From: CAWEBF01 sp963807235
Lineage (GTDB): Bacteria; Acidobacteriota; Vicinamibacteria; Vicinamibacterales; UBA2999
Direction: 5' to 3'
NCBI GenBank assembly: GCA_963807235.1
Contig: CAWEBF010000036.1
Span: 1 to 64,000 of the forward strand
DNA: 64,000 bases
Position 1 is the stretch's first letter, and each line of letters opens with the position of its first letter. The translations under genes and the position numbers were made by a program. Below are positions 19,397 to 28,764 of this stretch, piece after piece. The notes under the pieces were generated by a model that saw nothing but the letters and a program-made list of their open reading frames with translations, was not told the DNA's origin and did not search any database.

Positions 19397-20782
19397 ATGG
19401 GCGAAAACAGCCGGTTGTCGCGGAGGGGCTTGTTGAAGAAAGGCGCCGCGGTGGGTGGGGCGGTGGCGCTCTCGCAGGCACCTGCGTCGCTCGTGACGGC
19501 CCAGGCGCCGGCGATGATCACGGCAAAGCGCTTTCGCGGGTGGGTGGCCCGTGGCGACGGCCCCGGCCGGACCACGCTCCAGGATCTGACGCTCAAACCC
19601 ATCAGCGGTCGCCAGGTGGTCGTGCGCACCGAGGCCACCAACCTCTGTTATTCGAACGCGGGCGCCGTGCTGGGTCTGGCGGGCTCTGGCCCGCCACCTG
19701 CCACGCCCGTGCAGCAGCAGCGCCGCATGAACGACCTGGCGGTCATCCAAGGGCACGGTGGCGTGGGCGTCGTGGAGGCCGTAGGGCCGGAGGTGCGTCG
19801 TGTGCGCGTGGGCGATCGCGTGTGCGTGTCCGGCACGCCGCAGTGCGGTTCCTGCTACCAGTGCCTGCGCGGACGCGCCGACGTGTGCCAGTTTCTCAGC
19901 CGCATCGGTGCCGACGACCTCGTGGCCGTCGCGGAGATGCGCGACGGCACACCGGTCTACGAGAACTCGCACATCGGCGGCCTGGCCGAGCTGATGGTCA
20001 CCTTCGAGGAGTGGGTGGTGCCGGTCTTCACCAAGGCCACCGCGGCCGACCTGGGCATGGTGTGCAGCTGCGTGGCCGTGGCGGGACTGGGCGCTACCGT
20101 GGCGCCGACGTGGGGTGCGTTGCAGGCCGGGTCAACCGTGGCCGTCGTGGGATGCGGCCCGCTGGGCCTCAGCGCCGTTCACGGCGCGCGCATCGGCGGC
20201 GCGTCGCGCATCATCGGCATCGATCCGGTGCGCGTCCGTCGCGAGGCGGCGCTGAAGCTTGGCGCCACCCACGTGCTGGATCCGAACATCGAGGGCGCCG
20301 GCGTCGTGGACAAGGTGCGCGCGCTGTCGATGGAAGGCGGCCCCGGGGACCGCTATTGGGCGGGTGGCCGCGACACGGGCGGCCGGCGCAGCGGATCGGG
20401 CGCGGATCTCGTCGTGGAGGCCGCGGGCGTCGATCAGGTGAAGCCCAAAGTGGAGGCCGGCCCCGATCCGAGCGGCATCCTGCCGATGCAGCAGGCCTAC
20501 CAGATGTGCGCCACGGGCGGCCACGTCGTGACGACCAGCCTCGTCCGCGGCACGATCTCATTGCCCGGCACGCTCTTCTCGATCGGCGGCATTACGCACC
20601 ACGGCGGACAGGCCGGCGGCGCCAACCCGATGCGCGACATTCCCCGGTTCGTGGAACTGCTCGACAAGGGCCAGTTCAACGCGAAGGTGCTGGCGACGCG
20701 CATCGTCTCGCTTGCCGACATGCTGGGCGCCTACGAAGAAGTGGCGTATCGGACGACGATCACGGCGATTATGGTGATCTAG
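19397..20782 (+). CDS. Tat-exported zinc-containing alcohol dehydrogenase (MDR superfamily)
   Basis: An N-terminal twin-arginine signal (SRRGLLKKGAAVGGAVAL) precedes a complete MDR dehydrogenase of 461 residues. The structural zinc lobe CGSCYQCLRGRADVC is intact and the nucleotide motif VAVVGCGPLGLSA is present. The catalytic zinc region reads ATNLCYSNAG and GHGGVG; the usual Glu after the His is replaced by Gly. Export of an NAD(P)-type enzyme is unusual, because soluble NAD is not expected in the periplasm. The gene follows the HAD gene by 4 nt. Confidence 0.85.
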   Translation: MGENSRLSRRGLLKKGAAVGGAVALSQAPASLVTAQAPAMITAKRFRGWVARGDGPGRTTLQDLTLKPISGRQVVVRTEATNLCYSNAGAVLGLAGSGPPPATPVQQQRRMNDLAVIQGHGGVGVVEAVGPEVRRVRVGDRVCVSGTPQCGSCYQCLRGRADVCQFLSRIGADDLVAVAEMRDGTPVYENSHIGGLAELMVTFEEWVVPVFTKATAADLGMVCSCVAVAGLGATVAPTWGALQAGSTVAVVGCGPLGLSAVHGARIGGASRIIGIDPVRVRREAALKLGATHVLDPNIEGAGVVDKVRALSMEGGPGDRYWAGGRDTGGRRSGSGADLVVEAAGVDQVKPKVEAGPDPSGILPMQQAYQMCATGGHVVTTSLVRGTISLPGTLFSIGGITHHGGQAGGANPMRDIPRFVELLDKGQFNAKVLATRIVSLADMLGAYEEVAYRTTITAIMVI

Positions 20783-20788
20783 TAGGCG

Positions 20789-22198
20789 TCAATTCAGACC
20801 ACTGACCCTGATGCCACGAGTCGCCTTGCCGCCCGATTCGAGCAGGAGTCCAATCGACCGGCCGTCCGCATCCGTCTCGAATGTCAACGCCTGGTCTTCC
20901 GTGTTGGCGACGAAGCTGCGCTCGCTCGTTGGGAAGAAGGTATTGATGCCGTCTCCCCGAGTGTCCACGAGGAGATGGCCGTCCCTGCGAGCGATCTGCA
21001 GCATCTGCTTCGATTCGAGCTGGTACTGTCCTTCGTAGACGTTCAGGGTCGCCTGGCCGAGGGTAACGAACCGAGGTCGCACGGGGGGAGGACGTGGAGG
21101 CGCCAGCGGACTGTCGCGGAACAACAGATGCCGCGCCAGATCCCACGGGGAGTCGTCGGTCCGCGCGTTGACGAGAACGACAACGCCGGTGCGAGTGCGC
21201 GGGTTGAAGACGACTGCGGACCGGTACCCTTCCTTTCCACCCGTGTGCCCATACACCGGTTCGCCTCCCAGCCGTGACGCTGCCCAGCCGATAGCACGAC
21301 CAGGCACGCTGCGTTGGAGAAGCATTGCAGACCGAAGCGGTGAATCCTGCAGACCGAGATGGGACGAGAGAAACGTCAACAGATCGTTCGCGCTCGACCA
21401 CAGAGATCCGGACGCCGGCGCTTCCTTCAGGTACCACGTTTCGACGGGATGGATGAACCGGTCGTGTCCAGGAACCGTCCGACGCTTCTGTTCTGCTGTC
21501 AACGTGATGGCGGTGCTCGTCAGGTTCAGCGGCTGCAGCACGCGCTGGCGGAGCAGGCCTTCGTAGTCCATGCCCGCATGACGCCCCAGCAGCCTGCCCA
21601 GCAACGCCACACCGAGATTTGAGTACTGCTGAGGAGGACCCGGCTCACGTGGCAGCTGATACGAAGACAGGAATTGATACAGCTGCTCGACCGTGTAGCC
21701 TTCATAGGGATTCGGCTCGGCCGAGAGCGTGTAGTTCCGCGGCATCGACGGCAGCGCCGAATAATGCTTGTCCAGATCCAGCAGCGTGATCGGCCGTCCC
21801 CGCTGAGGCATCGTCACTCCTGCGGGAAGGTACCGCGAGGCAGGGTCGTCGAGCGCGACCTCGCCGCGCTCCACCATGTCAGCGAGCAGAAGCCCGGTGA
21901 AGACCTTGGTGACGGATCCGATCTGGAAGAGGGAGTCGCCGGACAGCGGCCGACCGTCGACCGCACCGCTCTTGCCGTATGCGACGACGCGCCTGCCGCC
22001 AGGCTCGATGACGCCGACCACAACAGCTCCTACCCCGTTGAGGGCCGTACGTTCGGCCAGAAGTGCACGGATCGCGTCCGTCGCCGGCAGGCTCCACGCG
22101 CCCTCCGGCCTGTCTGCCGGCGCTTGTGCGCGAAGTGAGATCGCAGCCGCGACACAACACGCCAGCGCAGCCAGGGCTTTGGGTAATCGTGCAGTCAT
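20789..22198 (-). CDS. exported serine hydrolase (class C beta-lactamase fold)
   Basis: Secreted penicillin-binding-protein-like hydrolase. The signal peptide (LPKALAALACCVAAAISLRA) is followed by the nucleophile motif GSVTK (SxxK), the YSN triad near the middle and HTG (KTG equivalent). A C-terminal roughly 100-residue domain (GQATLNVYEGQYQLESKQ) is the beta-barrel often attached to peptidases of this class. The start at 22198 is preferred because GGAGGG lies just before it; an ATG four codons upstream is the alternative. Substrate unknown (D-amino-acid peptides or esters). Confidence 0.88.
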   Translation of the reverse strand: MTARLPKALAALACCVAAAISLRAQAPADRPEGAWSLPATDAIRALLAERTALNGVGAVVVGVIEPGGRRVVAYGKSGAVDGRPLSGDSLFQIGSVTKVFTGLLLADMVERGEVALDDPASRYLPAGVTMPQRGRPITLLDLDKHYSALPSMPRNYTLSAEPNPYEGYTVEQLYQFLSSYQLPREPGPPQQYSNLGVALLGRLLGRHAGMDYEGLLRQRVLQPLNLTSTAITLTAEQKRRTVPGHDRFIHPVETWYLKEAPASGSLWSSANDLLTFLSSHLGLQDSPLRSAMLLQRSVPGRAIGWAASRLGGEPVYGHTGGKEGYRSAVVFNPRTRTGVVVLVNARTDDSPWDLARHLLFRDSPLAPPRPPPVRPRFVTLGQATLNVYEGQYQLESKQMLQIARRDGHLLVDTRGDGINTFFPTSERSFVANTEDQALTFETDADGRSIGLLLESGGKATRGIRVSGLN

Positions 22199-22276
22199 GC
22201 GTCCCTCCATCTCCTTGAGACGCTTCCCGCCAGATTTGGTTAGGTGATCTCGCCAGACATTGAATCCTGAATTGTC

Positions 22277-23090
22277 TTAGTCCGCCGTCGGCTGCTGCAC
22301 GCTCTCGACGATCAGCATCTCCTGGGGCGCGCGCCGCGACTCGAGCTTCAGCCCCAGCTGTTCCTGGAGGGCGGTGAAGAGCGAGGGCCGGTCGGCGTCG
22401 CTCGATCTGATCGGTCGCGAACGACAGATCGAAGGAGAAGAGCCCGGTTAATTCGGTGACGTCCAGCACGTGTCGCTGCAGCTGGCCGGACAGTAGCTGC
22501 GCCAGCTGGGGGATCGACACGTCGCGTGCCATGACGCTGCCAGATCCAGCCGTCGAGAGCCGGCACTGCTGGCCGCCCCCGGGCGCCGTTGGCGGGCCAC
22601 CGCGGCCGCCGGCGAACTGCGCCCGCAGAAGCGCGGCGCAGTCCACGATGGAGGGCGTAATCTGCGGGCCCAGCCGCCTGTCCGATCGACCGAGGACCAG
22701 GGCATAGGCGGGTGCGTCCTTCGTCTCGCGGCGCACCTTCAGCGCGAACCGCTCGGCGAGCAGGTTCTGCATCATCTTCTGCACGGGGCCCATCTGCCCC
22801 GGCGGCACTGGCACAATCTCCCCCGCCACCTTGGCCACGACGTCGAAGCGGTCGGAGTCTATCCAGCCCGGTCCGCCCTCGATAAGGAACGGCTGCACGA
22901 CGTAGGCAAAGCGGACCAGATCGCGCACCGTCACGTTCAGCGCGTTCAGCCGTCCGCCGGGCTGCAACCGGAAGCTGACGGCGGTGTCGCCCGACTTGTT
23001 CGGCTTCACCGACGCCACCTCGAACACCTGGGCGGGCAGGGCCGCGACTGCGGCGATCGTGGCAACAGCGGTCAAGAGCAGGCGCATCAT
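22277..23090 (-). CDS. TIGR03435 family protein (frameshifted)
   Basis: Member of a secreted family seen mainly in soil Acidobacteriota. It has a signal peptide (MRLLLTAVATIAAVAALPAQ), then the family opening FEVASVKPNKSGD, the central ERFALKVRRETKDAPAYALV and the conserved end PSLFTALQEQLGLKLESRR, which is reached only after an extra base near 22400. About 270 residues. The function is unknown; members often sit next to regulators. The start overlaps the preceding gene stop (ATGATG). Confidence 0.85.
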
Positions 23091-23521
23091 CGTTCTCCCT
23101 TCGGCTTCTCCAGCCAGCCAGATACCGCCAGGATCACACCCACCATGACCGGCATCAGCCCGATCAGCCAGACAGGCTTGTTGGGTGCAATGTAGTAGAG
23201 GAACAGCGTCAGCAGGATTCCGATCGCCAGCGTGACCGCGGCGCCCATATTCTGTCCGCGCCATACGACTGCAGCCTTTTCGCGCTCGCGTTCCAACTCC
23301 CGTGCGTCGTCCTGATGCAGCTGCTCGAGCACGAGCTGCACGCTTTCCGCCGGGCGTTCAGACAGGTGCTTGAACAGCGCGTAGCGCTCGCGCGTCCTTC
23401 GTTCGGCGGCCCTGGCGTTGATCCAGTGCGTGACGCTGATCCACGTAAAGAGCACGATCAGCAGCGGCACGATCATGATGAATGCGGGCAACGAGTTCTG
23501 TCCTATCTCCATTTGCTGCAT
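23087..23521 (-). CDS. small membrane protein of unknown function (DUF6249-like)
   Basis: Three hydrophobic segments: one near the N-terminus (LPAFIMIVPLLIVLFTWISV) and two near the C-terminus (MGAAVTLAIGILLTLFLYYI, VWLIGLMPVMVGVILAVSG), joined by a charged helical stretch rich in Arg and Glu. The layout resembles DUF6249 proteins next to ECF sigma factors. About 145 residues, with a start alternative at 23512. It is co-transcribed with the TIGR03435 gene (ATGA overlap) and divergent from the sigma factor. Confidence 0.65.
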   Translation of the reverse strand: MQQMEIGQNSLPAFIMIVPLLIVLFTWISVTHWINARAAERRTRERYALFKHLSERPAESVQLVLEQLHQDDARELEREREKAAVVWRGQNMGAAVTLAIGILLTLFLYYIAPNKPVWLIGLMPVMVGVILAVSGWLEKPKGER

Positions 23522-23637
23522 CAGACACGGCTGCGCGTCCCCGGGTTGCGTTTTCTGGATGGGGCTGCCGTGAAAATGCAACCTGGGCCGGCGCCGTGGT
23601 GTCTCATGCTCAGAGACATGCCCTCGACAGGGGCCGG

Positions 23638-24234
23638 ATGACGGCCGAGACGCCAGCCGACGCCTGCCAAGCGGCGAGGGGGACAAGGCCGACGCGGCGC
23701 TGGCGGCGGCCGGTGACACCCAGGCGTTCGAGCGCCTGGTCGTCCGATGGCAGGGACGGCTGCTGGGCCTGGCCTGGCGGTTCTGCCGGGATCGTGCGAT
23801 GGCGGAGGATATGACCCAGGAAGCGTTCGTGCGGGCGTACCGGGCGCTGCCGCGGTTCCGCTCGGAGGCGGCGTTCGGCACGTGGCTGACGGCCATCGCG
23901 CTGAACACCTATCGAACAGCCCTGCGGGATCGCCCGCCGGTCCCGGTCGCGCTGCCCGCGGCGGTTGTCCCGGCAAGCAGCGACGGTACGGTCGCCAGGC
24001 TCGTGCGGCAGGAGCAGGCGGAAACGGTCCGGGCGCAGGTGCTGCGGCTGCCCGAGAAGTACCGGACCGCGATGGTTCTGTATTATTTCCAGGAGCAGGA
24101 CGTCGCGGAGACGGCGCGGATCCTGGGGGTCGGCGAAAGCACGCTGAAGGGAAGACTCCACAGGGGCCGCGAGCTCCTGAGGCGGCGGCTCACCGCGCTC
24201 GGCCTGACCTCCAGCGGCATCCGGGGACCAATGA
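23638..24234 (+). CDS. ECF-type RNA polymerase sigma factor (frameshifted)
   Basis: Region 2 reads ADAALAAAGDTQAFERLV and MTQEAFVRAYRALPRFR; region 4 reads LRLPEKYRTAMVLYYF, VGESTLKGRLHRGRELLRRRL. The first 15 residues (MTAETPADACQAARG) lie in another frame and connect if one base is restored in the G run near 23685. The frame then reads straight into the next protein unless one extra base near 24224 is removed, which produces a stop overlapping the following ATG (ATGA). Divergent from the small membrane-protein pair, which may be its targets or regulators. Confidence 0.85.
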
Positions 24235-24557
24235 CCATGGACGATCTCGACCGGATACTGGCGTCTGAGGACCCTCTCGTCCCGTCGCGCGGCTTCACCG
24301 CGCGGGTCATGGAAGCGGTGGACGCCGCGGCCACGGAACCGCCGCCGCTGCCGTTTCCGTGGGCTCGCTTTGCCATCGGAGTCGGTGCCTGCCTGGCCTG
24401 CGGGGCATCGTGGGCGTGGGTGCTCGACAGCGTCGAGGTGGCAGCCGTCCTCGACGGGCTGGACATGTTGCCAGGCCTGGGCGAGGCGCTCGTGGCGGCC
24501 GTGGTCAGCGTGTCGGTGGCGCAGGTGTTCCGGCACCGCGCTCGAGCCGGGTTCTGA
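24231..24557 (+). CDS. small membrane protein downstream of the sigma factor
   Basis: About 108 residues: a soluble N-terminal part (DDLDRILASEDPLVPSRGFTA) and two hydrophobic segments (FAIGVGACLACGASWAWVL, ALVAAVVSVSVAQVF). Its place after an ECF sigma gene suggests a regulatory membrane partner, but no anti-sigma motif is visible. As sequenced it is fused in frame to the sigma factor, either a real fusion or an artefact. The 3' end overlaps a convergent gene by 53 nt. Confidence 0.55.
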   Translation: MTMDDLDRILASEDPLVPSRGFTARVMEAVDAAATEPPPLPFPWARFAIGVGACLACGASWAWVLDSVEVAAVLDGLDMLPGLGEALVAAVVSVSVAQVFRHRARAGF

Positions 24558-25386
24558 ACTCGGGATACATCGTGGCAGCGCCGCCGCGCGCGGCCACCTC
24601 GGGAATGCCGCTGCGCTCGTAGTAGTCCTTCAGGAATCTGTTCTCGCCGGGCAGGTAGTGGGGCACGGCTCCCCGCGGCTGGTCCGGGATCTCCACCACG
24701 CTCTCGCACGGATAGATCAGCTGCTGCGGCGTCAGCTCGCGCGGCGCGATGCGCATGTTGGTGGTCTTGACCAGCGGCTCGGTCAGGTAGTCCGGGTCCT
24801 CCGTCACGCTGACATGCGTGAGGAGATCGCCGTGACGGATGTAGCGCTCCGTGAGCACGGTGCGGTCGCTTTGCGGCAGCCCGTTGCGGCGATGCCACAT
24901 CTGCTTGATGTGCGTGGTGCGAACCACCAGCGTGTCGCCATCGAACCGGCCCGTCGAGAACCCCATCCACGTGTGTTCGGCGTAGGGCGAGGGGTGCGGC
25001 CGGCCGTCCATCCAGATGATCCGGTGCTGCTGGAAGTTGCTGATGCTCTGGTGGATGGCCACGATCTGCTCGGTCTGGAGGTTGCGTTCCTGCCAGATGC
25101 GCAGCTGCAGGGGTCCCCGCAGGATATAGGGTGATGAGTGCGCGCGGCACTGGTGCTCGGGCACCGTCAGGCGCGACGCATCCCACGCCTCGGCGAACGC
25201 CCGTGCGCTGTCGTTGATCGGCAGGCCCTGGTAGTCACCCAGCGCCGGGCCGGGAATGCGCTCTGGCTGATCCTCGTGGAAGATGGCCAGCCAACCGCCG
25301 CTCAGGTCGATCTGCGCCTGCGCCGGCGCGGCCGTCATGCCCAGGGCGCCGCACAGCAGCGCCACCGTCAGTCGCACCGCCCTCAT
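24505..25386 (-). CDS. exported conserved protein of a soil-bacterial family
   Basis: The signal peptide (VALLCGALGMTAAPAQA) precedes a roughly 270-residue domain with FQQHRIIWMDGRPHPSP, WMGFSTGRFDGDTLVV and RTVLTERYIRHGDLLTH. These segments match the layout of the gene at 26385 (WLGYSVGRWEGDTFVV, LRVTERFRRRDFGH), so the two are paralogues. I know of no assigned function. The start overlaps the MBL gene stop by 4 nt, so the two are one transcription unit. Confidence 0.7.
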   Translation of the reverse strand: MRAVRLTVALLCGALGMTAAPAQAQIDLSGGWLAIFHEDQPERIPGPALGDYQGLPINDSARAFAEAWDASRLTVPEHQCRAHSSPYILRGPLQLRIWQERNLQTEQIVAIHQSISNFQQHRIIWMDGRPHPSPYAEHTWMGFSTGRFDGDTLVVRTTHIKQMWHRRNGLPQSDRTVLTERYIRHGDLLTHVSVTEDPDYLTEPLVKTTNMRIAPRELTPQQLIYPCESVVEIPDQPRGAVPHYLPGENRFLKDYYERSGIPEVAARGGAATMYPEFRTRLERGAGTPAPPTR

Positions 25387-26342
25387 CGCAGCCCCTGATA
25401 CACGGCTTCCACGAACATCGCCGTGGTCCATGTGCCCGTGGTGGCGCCGTAGCGCGTTTCGAAGTCCAGCGTGGGCCGTGCCGCCGTCACCTGCTCCAGG
25501 CTCATGCCCTTTTTGATCATGGCTTGGACGCGGTCCCGGACGATCGTGACCATGTCCCGGTACTCCACGACGTCGAACTCGTCGCAGATCCGCCCGCGGC
25601 CCGGCACCACACGCGTGCCGCCCTCGGTGTACATCTCCGAGATGGCCAGGTCGATGATGCGGTTCAGCCCCTCGATCACGCCGTTGACGTGACCGCCCGC
25701 GGCCCGGTCGATCATCGGATACGCCGTGGTGCTGAAGAGGTCTCCCGTCGCGATGACGTCGGAGGACCGGAAGAACACCAGGATGTCGCCGGCCGTGTGT
25801 GCCTTCGGGACGTGTACGAGCTGCACACCCTCGCCGTTGAAATGCATGTCCTTCTGCTGCTGAAAGAACGTGTTCGTGGGCCACGCCCCGAACGGAATCG
25901 CCGGTCCACTCGCGGCCGGCTGGCTCATCGCCGTCAGCGTGTTCTCGTGCGCCACGATGAACGCGCGTCCGGCACCGGCCGCCCCCAGCTGGCCCAGGAA
26001 GTTGCCGCCGACGATCTGTGCGCCGGCCTCGGCGATGCGCAGGTTGCCGCCGGTGTTCGCCGCGTGCGCGTGCGTATTCACGATGTAGCGAATCGTGCGA
26101 TCGCCGGCCAGGCTACGGATGGATGCGAGCAGCGCCGGCGAGTCCTGCTCCCGCATGGTGTCCACGACCAGCACGCCCTGATCGCCGATCTGCACCACGG
26201 CGTTGCCTTCGGGATTGGCGATGAGGTGGACCTGCCCCTTGACCCGCAGCGTTTCAAGCAACCCGGCGGGCCGCTGCTGCGCCAGCAATGAACTGCCGAG
26301 ACACACGGCGGCCGACACCGCGATCCAAGCGACGATTCTCAT
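25383..26342 (-). CDS. exported MBL-fold protein with degenerate metal site
   Basis: Signal peptide (IVAWIAVSAAVCLGSSLLAQ) and metallo-beta-lactamase fold of about 300 residues. The canonical HxHxDH motif appears as NTHAHAANTGGN: both first His remain but the Asp and third His are replaced by Ala and Asn. The third-region motif, normally GHG, is GRG (VVPGRGRICDEFD). The His in VPKAHTAGDI is kept. A full dinuclear zinc site is therefore unlikely, so this may be a pseudoenzyme or use one metal. Start alternatives are 26342 and 26354. Divergent from the gene at 26385, with about 42 bp between them. Confidence 0.85.
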   Translation of the reverse strand: MRIVAWIAVSAAVCLGSSLLAQQRPAGLLETLRVKGQVHLIANPEGNAVVQIGDQGVLVVDTMREQDSPALLASIRSLAGDRTIRYIVNTHAHAANTGGNLRIAEAGAQIVGGNFLGQLGAAGAGRAFIVAHENTLTAMSQPAASGPAIPFGAWPTNTFFQQQKDMHFNGEGVQLVHVPKAHTAGDILVFFRSSDVIATGDLFSTTAYPMIDRAAGGHVNGVIEGLNRIIDLAISEMYTEGGTRVVPGRGRICDEFDVVEYRDMVTIVRDRVQAMIKKGMSLEQVTAARPTLDFETRYGATTGTWTTAMFVEAVYQGLR

Positions 26343-26384
26343 GTGGGGCCCCATGATACATTGCCGCCCACGCTGGAGGCTGTC

Positions 26385-27234
26385 ATGCGGCTGGTCAGGA
26401 CGCGCAGTTGGTTGGTAGTTGCCGCGGCGCTTCTGGCGTCGGCGTCAATGCACGCGCAGTGGCTGAACACGCCGACCCCCGGCATTCCGCGCCTGCCCGA
26501 CGGCCGGCCGAACCTCGCGGCCCCTGCGCCGCGTTCGCCCGACGGCAAGCCAGATCTGTCGGGCCTCTGGGCGACACCGTGCCTGGATTGCGGTCCCACC
26601 CGGCGCCAGTTCTTCGACATCACGCTGAACCTCAAACCCGGCGAGGCGGTGATGACGCCGTGGGCCGCGGCCATCCAGAAGCAGCGCGAGAGCCGCGAGC
26701 ATGTGGACGATCCGTTCGGCTATTGCCTGCCCCCAGGCGTCCCCAGGATCCATTTCGTGATCGGCGCCTACCGGATCGTCTCGAACCCACAGGTCACCGC
26801 GTTCCTGCACGAGACCGCGGCAGGCTGGATCTTCCGGCAGGTTTTCACCGACGGGCGCACCATGCCCGCGGTGACCGAACCGTCATGGCTGGGCTACTCG
26901 GTGGGGCGCTGGGAAGGGGACACGTTCGTCGTGGAGAGCGCCGGCTTCAAGGATCGAGGCTGGCTGGACACCCAGAAGGGACGCCCGCACAGCGACGCGC
27001 TACGCGTCACCGAGCGTTTCCGCCGCCGGGACTTCGGCCACATCGACCTGGCCATCACGCATCGACGACCCCAAGGCGTTCGTGAAGCCCTTTACGGTAA
27101 CGACTCAGCTGACCTATCAGGCCGACACCGAGCTGCTGGAGTCGTTCTGCGACAACCACGAGAAGTCGATGGAGCACCGGCGGATCGACCCGCCACCGCC
27201 GGAGCCTCCCAGCCCGCCGCTGCGTGCAAGGTGA
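26385..27234 (+). CDS. exported conserved protein, 'WLGYSVGRWEGDT' family (frameshifted)
   Basis: GGAGG lies just before the ATG at 26385. A signal peptide (LVVAAALLASASMHAQ) precedes Pro-rich RLPDGRPNLAAPAPRSPDGK, CLPPGVPRIHFVIGAYRIV, WLGYSVGRWEGDTFVV, PHSDALRVTERFRRRDFGHI and, after an extra base near 27060, IDDPKAFVKPFTVTTQLTYQ. The family is abundant in Acidobacteriota and other soil bacteria and has no assigned activity that I know. About 282 residues. The next gene starts 17 nt downstream. Confidence 0.8.
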
Positions 27235-27251
27235 AGAAGGAGACATCGATC

Positions 27252-28744
27252 ATGCGACGCTTCTATTCGGCCCTCCTGGCGCTCGGGGTTGCTCTCGGCG
27301 CGACGACCGCGGCTCAACACAAGTCCGAGCAGCGCGACATGGCTCTGGTCGGCTACAACGATCTCCAGGCTCGAAGCGCGTATCAGCCGACCATCCACCA
27401 CCAGGGGAATCGCTGGATTGCCTATATCGGCCACCATGGGGGCGTTCAGCGGAATTCTCTGACCGGGATGGACGAACGAAACGGCACATCGGTCGTCGAC
27501 GTGACGGATCCGAAGAGGCCTCGATACCTCGCGCACATTCCTGGAGACGCGGGCCAGGGGGAGGCCGGGGGCGCGCAGATGACGCGTGTGTGCAGTGGCA
27601 GCGGACCTCCCGAGAGCCGACAAAAGCAAGACCTATCTGCTTCGCTCGTTCGGCAATTCGGGCCACGAGCTCTGGGACGTGACGGATCCGTCCAAGCCGT
27701 CCCGCGTTCTGGTGCTTCTCGAAGGCCTCACGAACACGCACAAGAACTTCTGGGAGTGCGACACCGGCATCGCGTATGTGATCTCCGGCCCGAAGGACTG
27801 GCGCACGCGCCGGATGACGAAGATCTACGACCTCGGCGATCCGGCGCGACCCGTGTTCATTCGTGATTTCGGGCTGCCTGGCCAGCAGCCGGGCTCGACG
27901 ATGACGCCCGTTCCGACGGAGCTTCACGGTCCGATCTCACTCGGGCCCAAGGCGAACCGCGTCTATTTCGGATACGGCACCTCGAGGGCCGGCGTCGTGC
28001 AGATCGTCGATCGGCAGAAGCTTCTGACCGGCCCGAAGGAACCGACCGACGAGAACCTGCTCTATCCGCAGATTGCCCGCGTCGATCTTCCTCCCGACGC
28101 TGGAGCCCATACGACGTTGCCCCTGCTTGGGATGACGCTGCCCGAGTTCGCCAAACAGCGGCTTGCACCGAACGCGCCCGTGCCGGGCGGTGAACACGAG
28201 CACGGTGATGGCATCTCGTTCAGCAGCACGCAGGCGCATCGCGACTTCATCGCGGTCGTGAGCGAATCCCTCGCGAACGAGTGCGCGGAACCCCGACAGA
28301 TGGTCCGGTTCCTCGATGTGACCTTCGAGTCGAGGCCCGTCGGCGTCTCCACCTGGACGGTCCCCGAAGCGAGCGGCAACTTCTGCAACAGAGGAGGACG
28401 ATTCGGCTCCCACTCGTCACAGGAGAACGTCACCCCCATTTACAACGGGCGCGTGCTGTTCGTCACGTTCTTCAACGCTGGCCTGCGCGCCCTCGATATC
28501 CGTGATCCTTTCAACCCGAGGGAGATCGGTTATTACATCCCGGCCACGACCGAGCAGACCGACAAGCGATGCGTCGGCGAGGGACGCGAGCGAGCGCTGC
28601 AAGGTGGCGATCCAGTCGAACAACGTCGAGGTGGACGATCGAGGCTACGTGTACGTCGTCGATCGCGCCAACACGGGCATGCATATTCTGGAATTGACGG
28701 GCGCCGCCCGGCGTGTGGCGAACTACCCGACTGGATCGAACTGA
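27252..28744 (+). CDS. exported LVIVD-repeat propeller protein (frameshifted)
   Basis: The signal peptide (FYSALLALGVALGATTAAQ) is followed by repeats of the LVIVD type, such as NGTSVVDVTDPKRPRYLAHI, HELWDVTDPSKPSRVLVLLE and VYVVDRANTGMHILELTG, predicting a beta-propeller outside the cytoplasm. Extra bases near 27601 and 28590 split the frame; joined, it encodes about 496 residues. A good AAGGAG site precedes the ATG. Probably co-transcribed with the preceding gene. No catalytic motif is recognised. Confidence 0.82.
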
Positions 28745-28764
28745 GAGCGGCTATAGCGCGCCAG

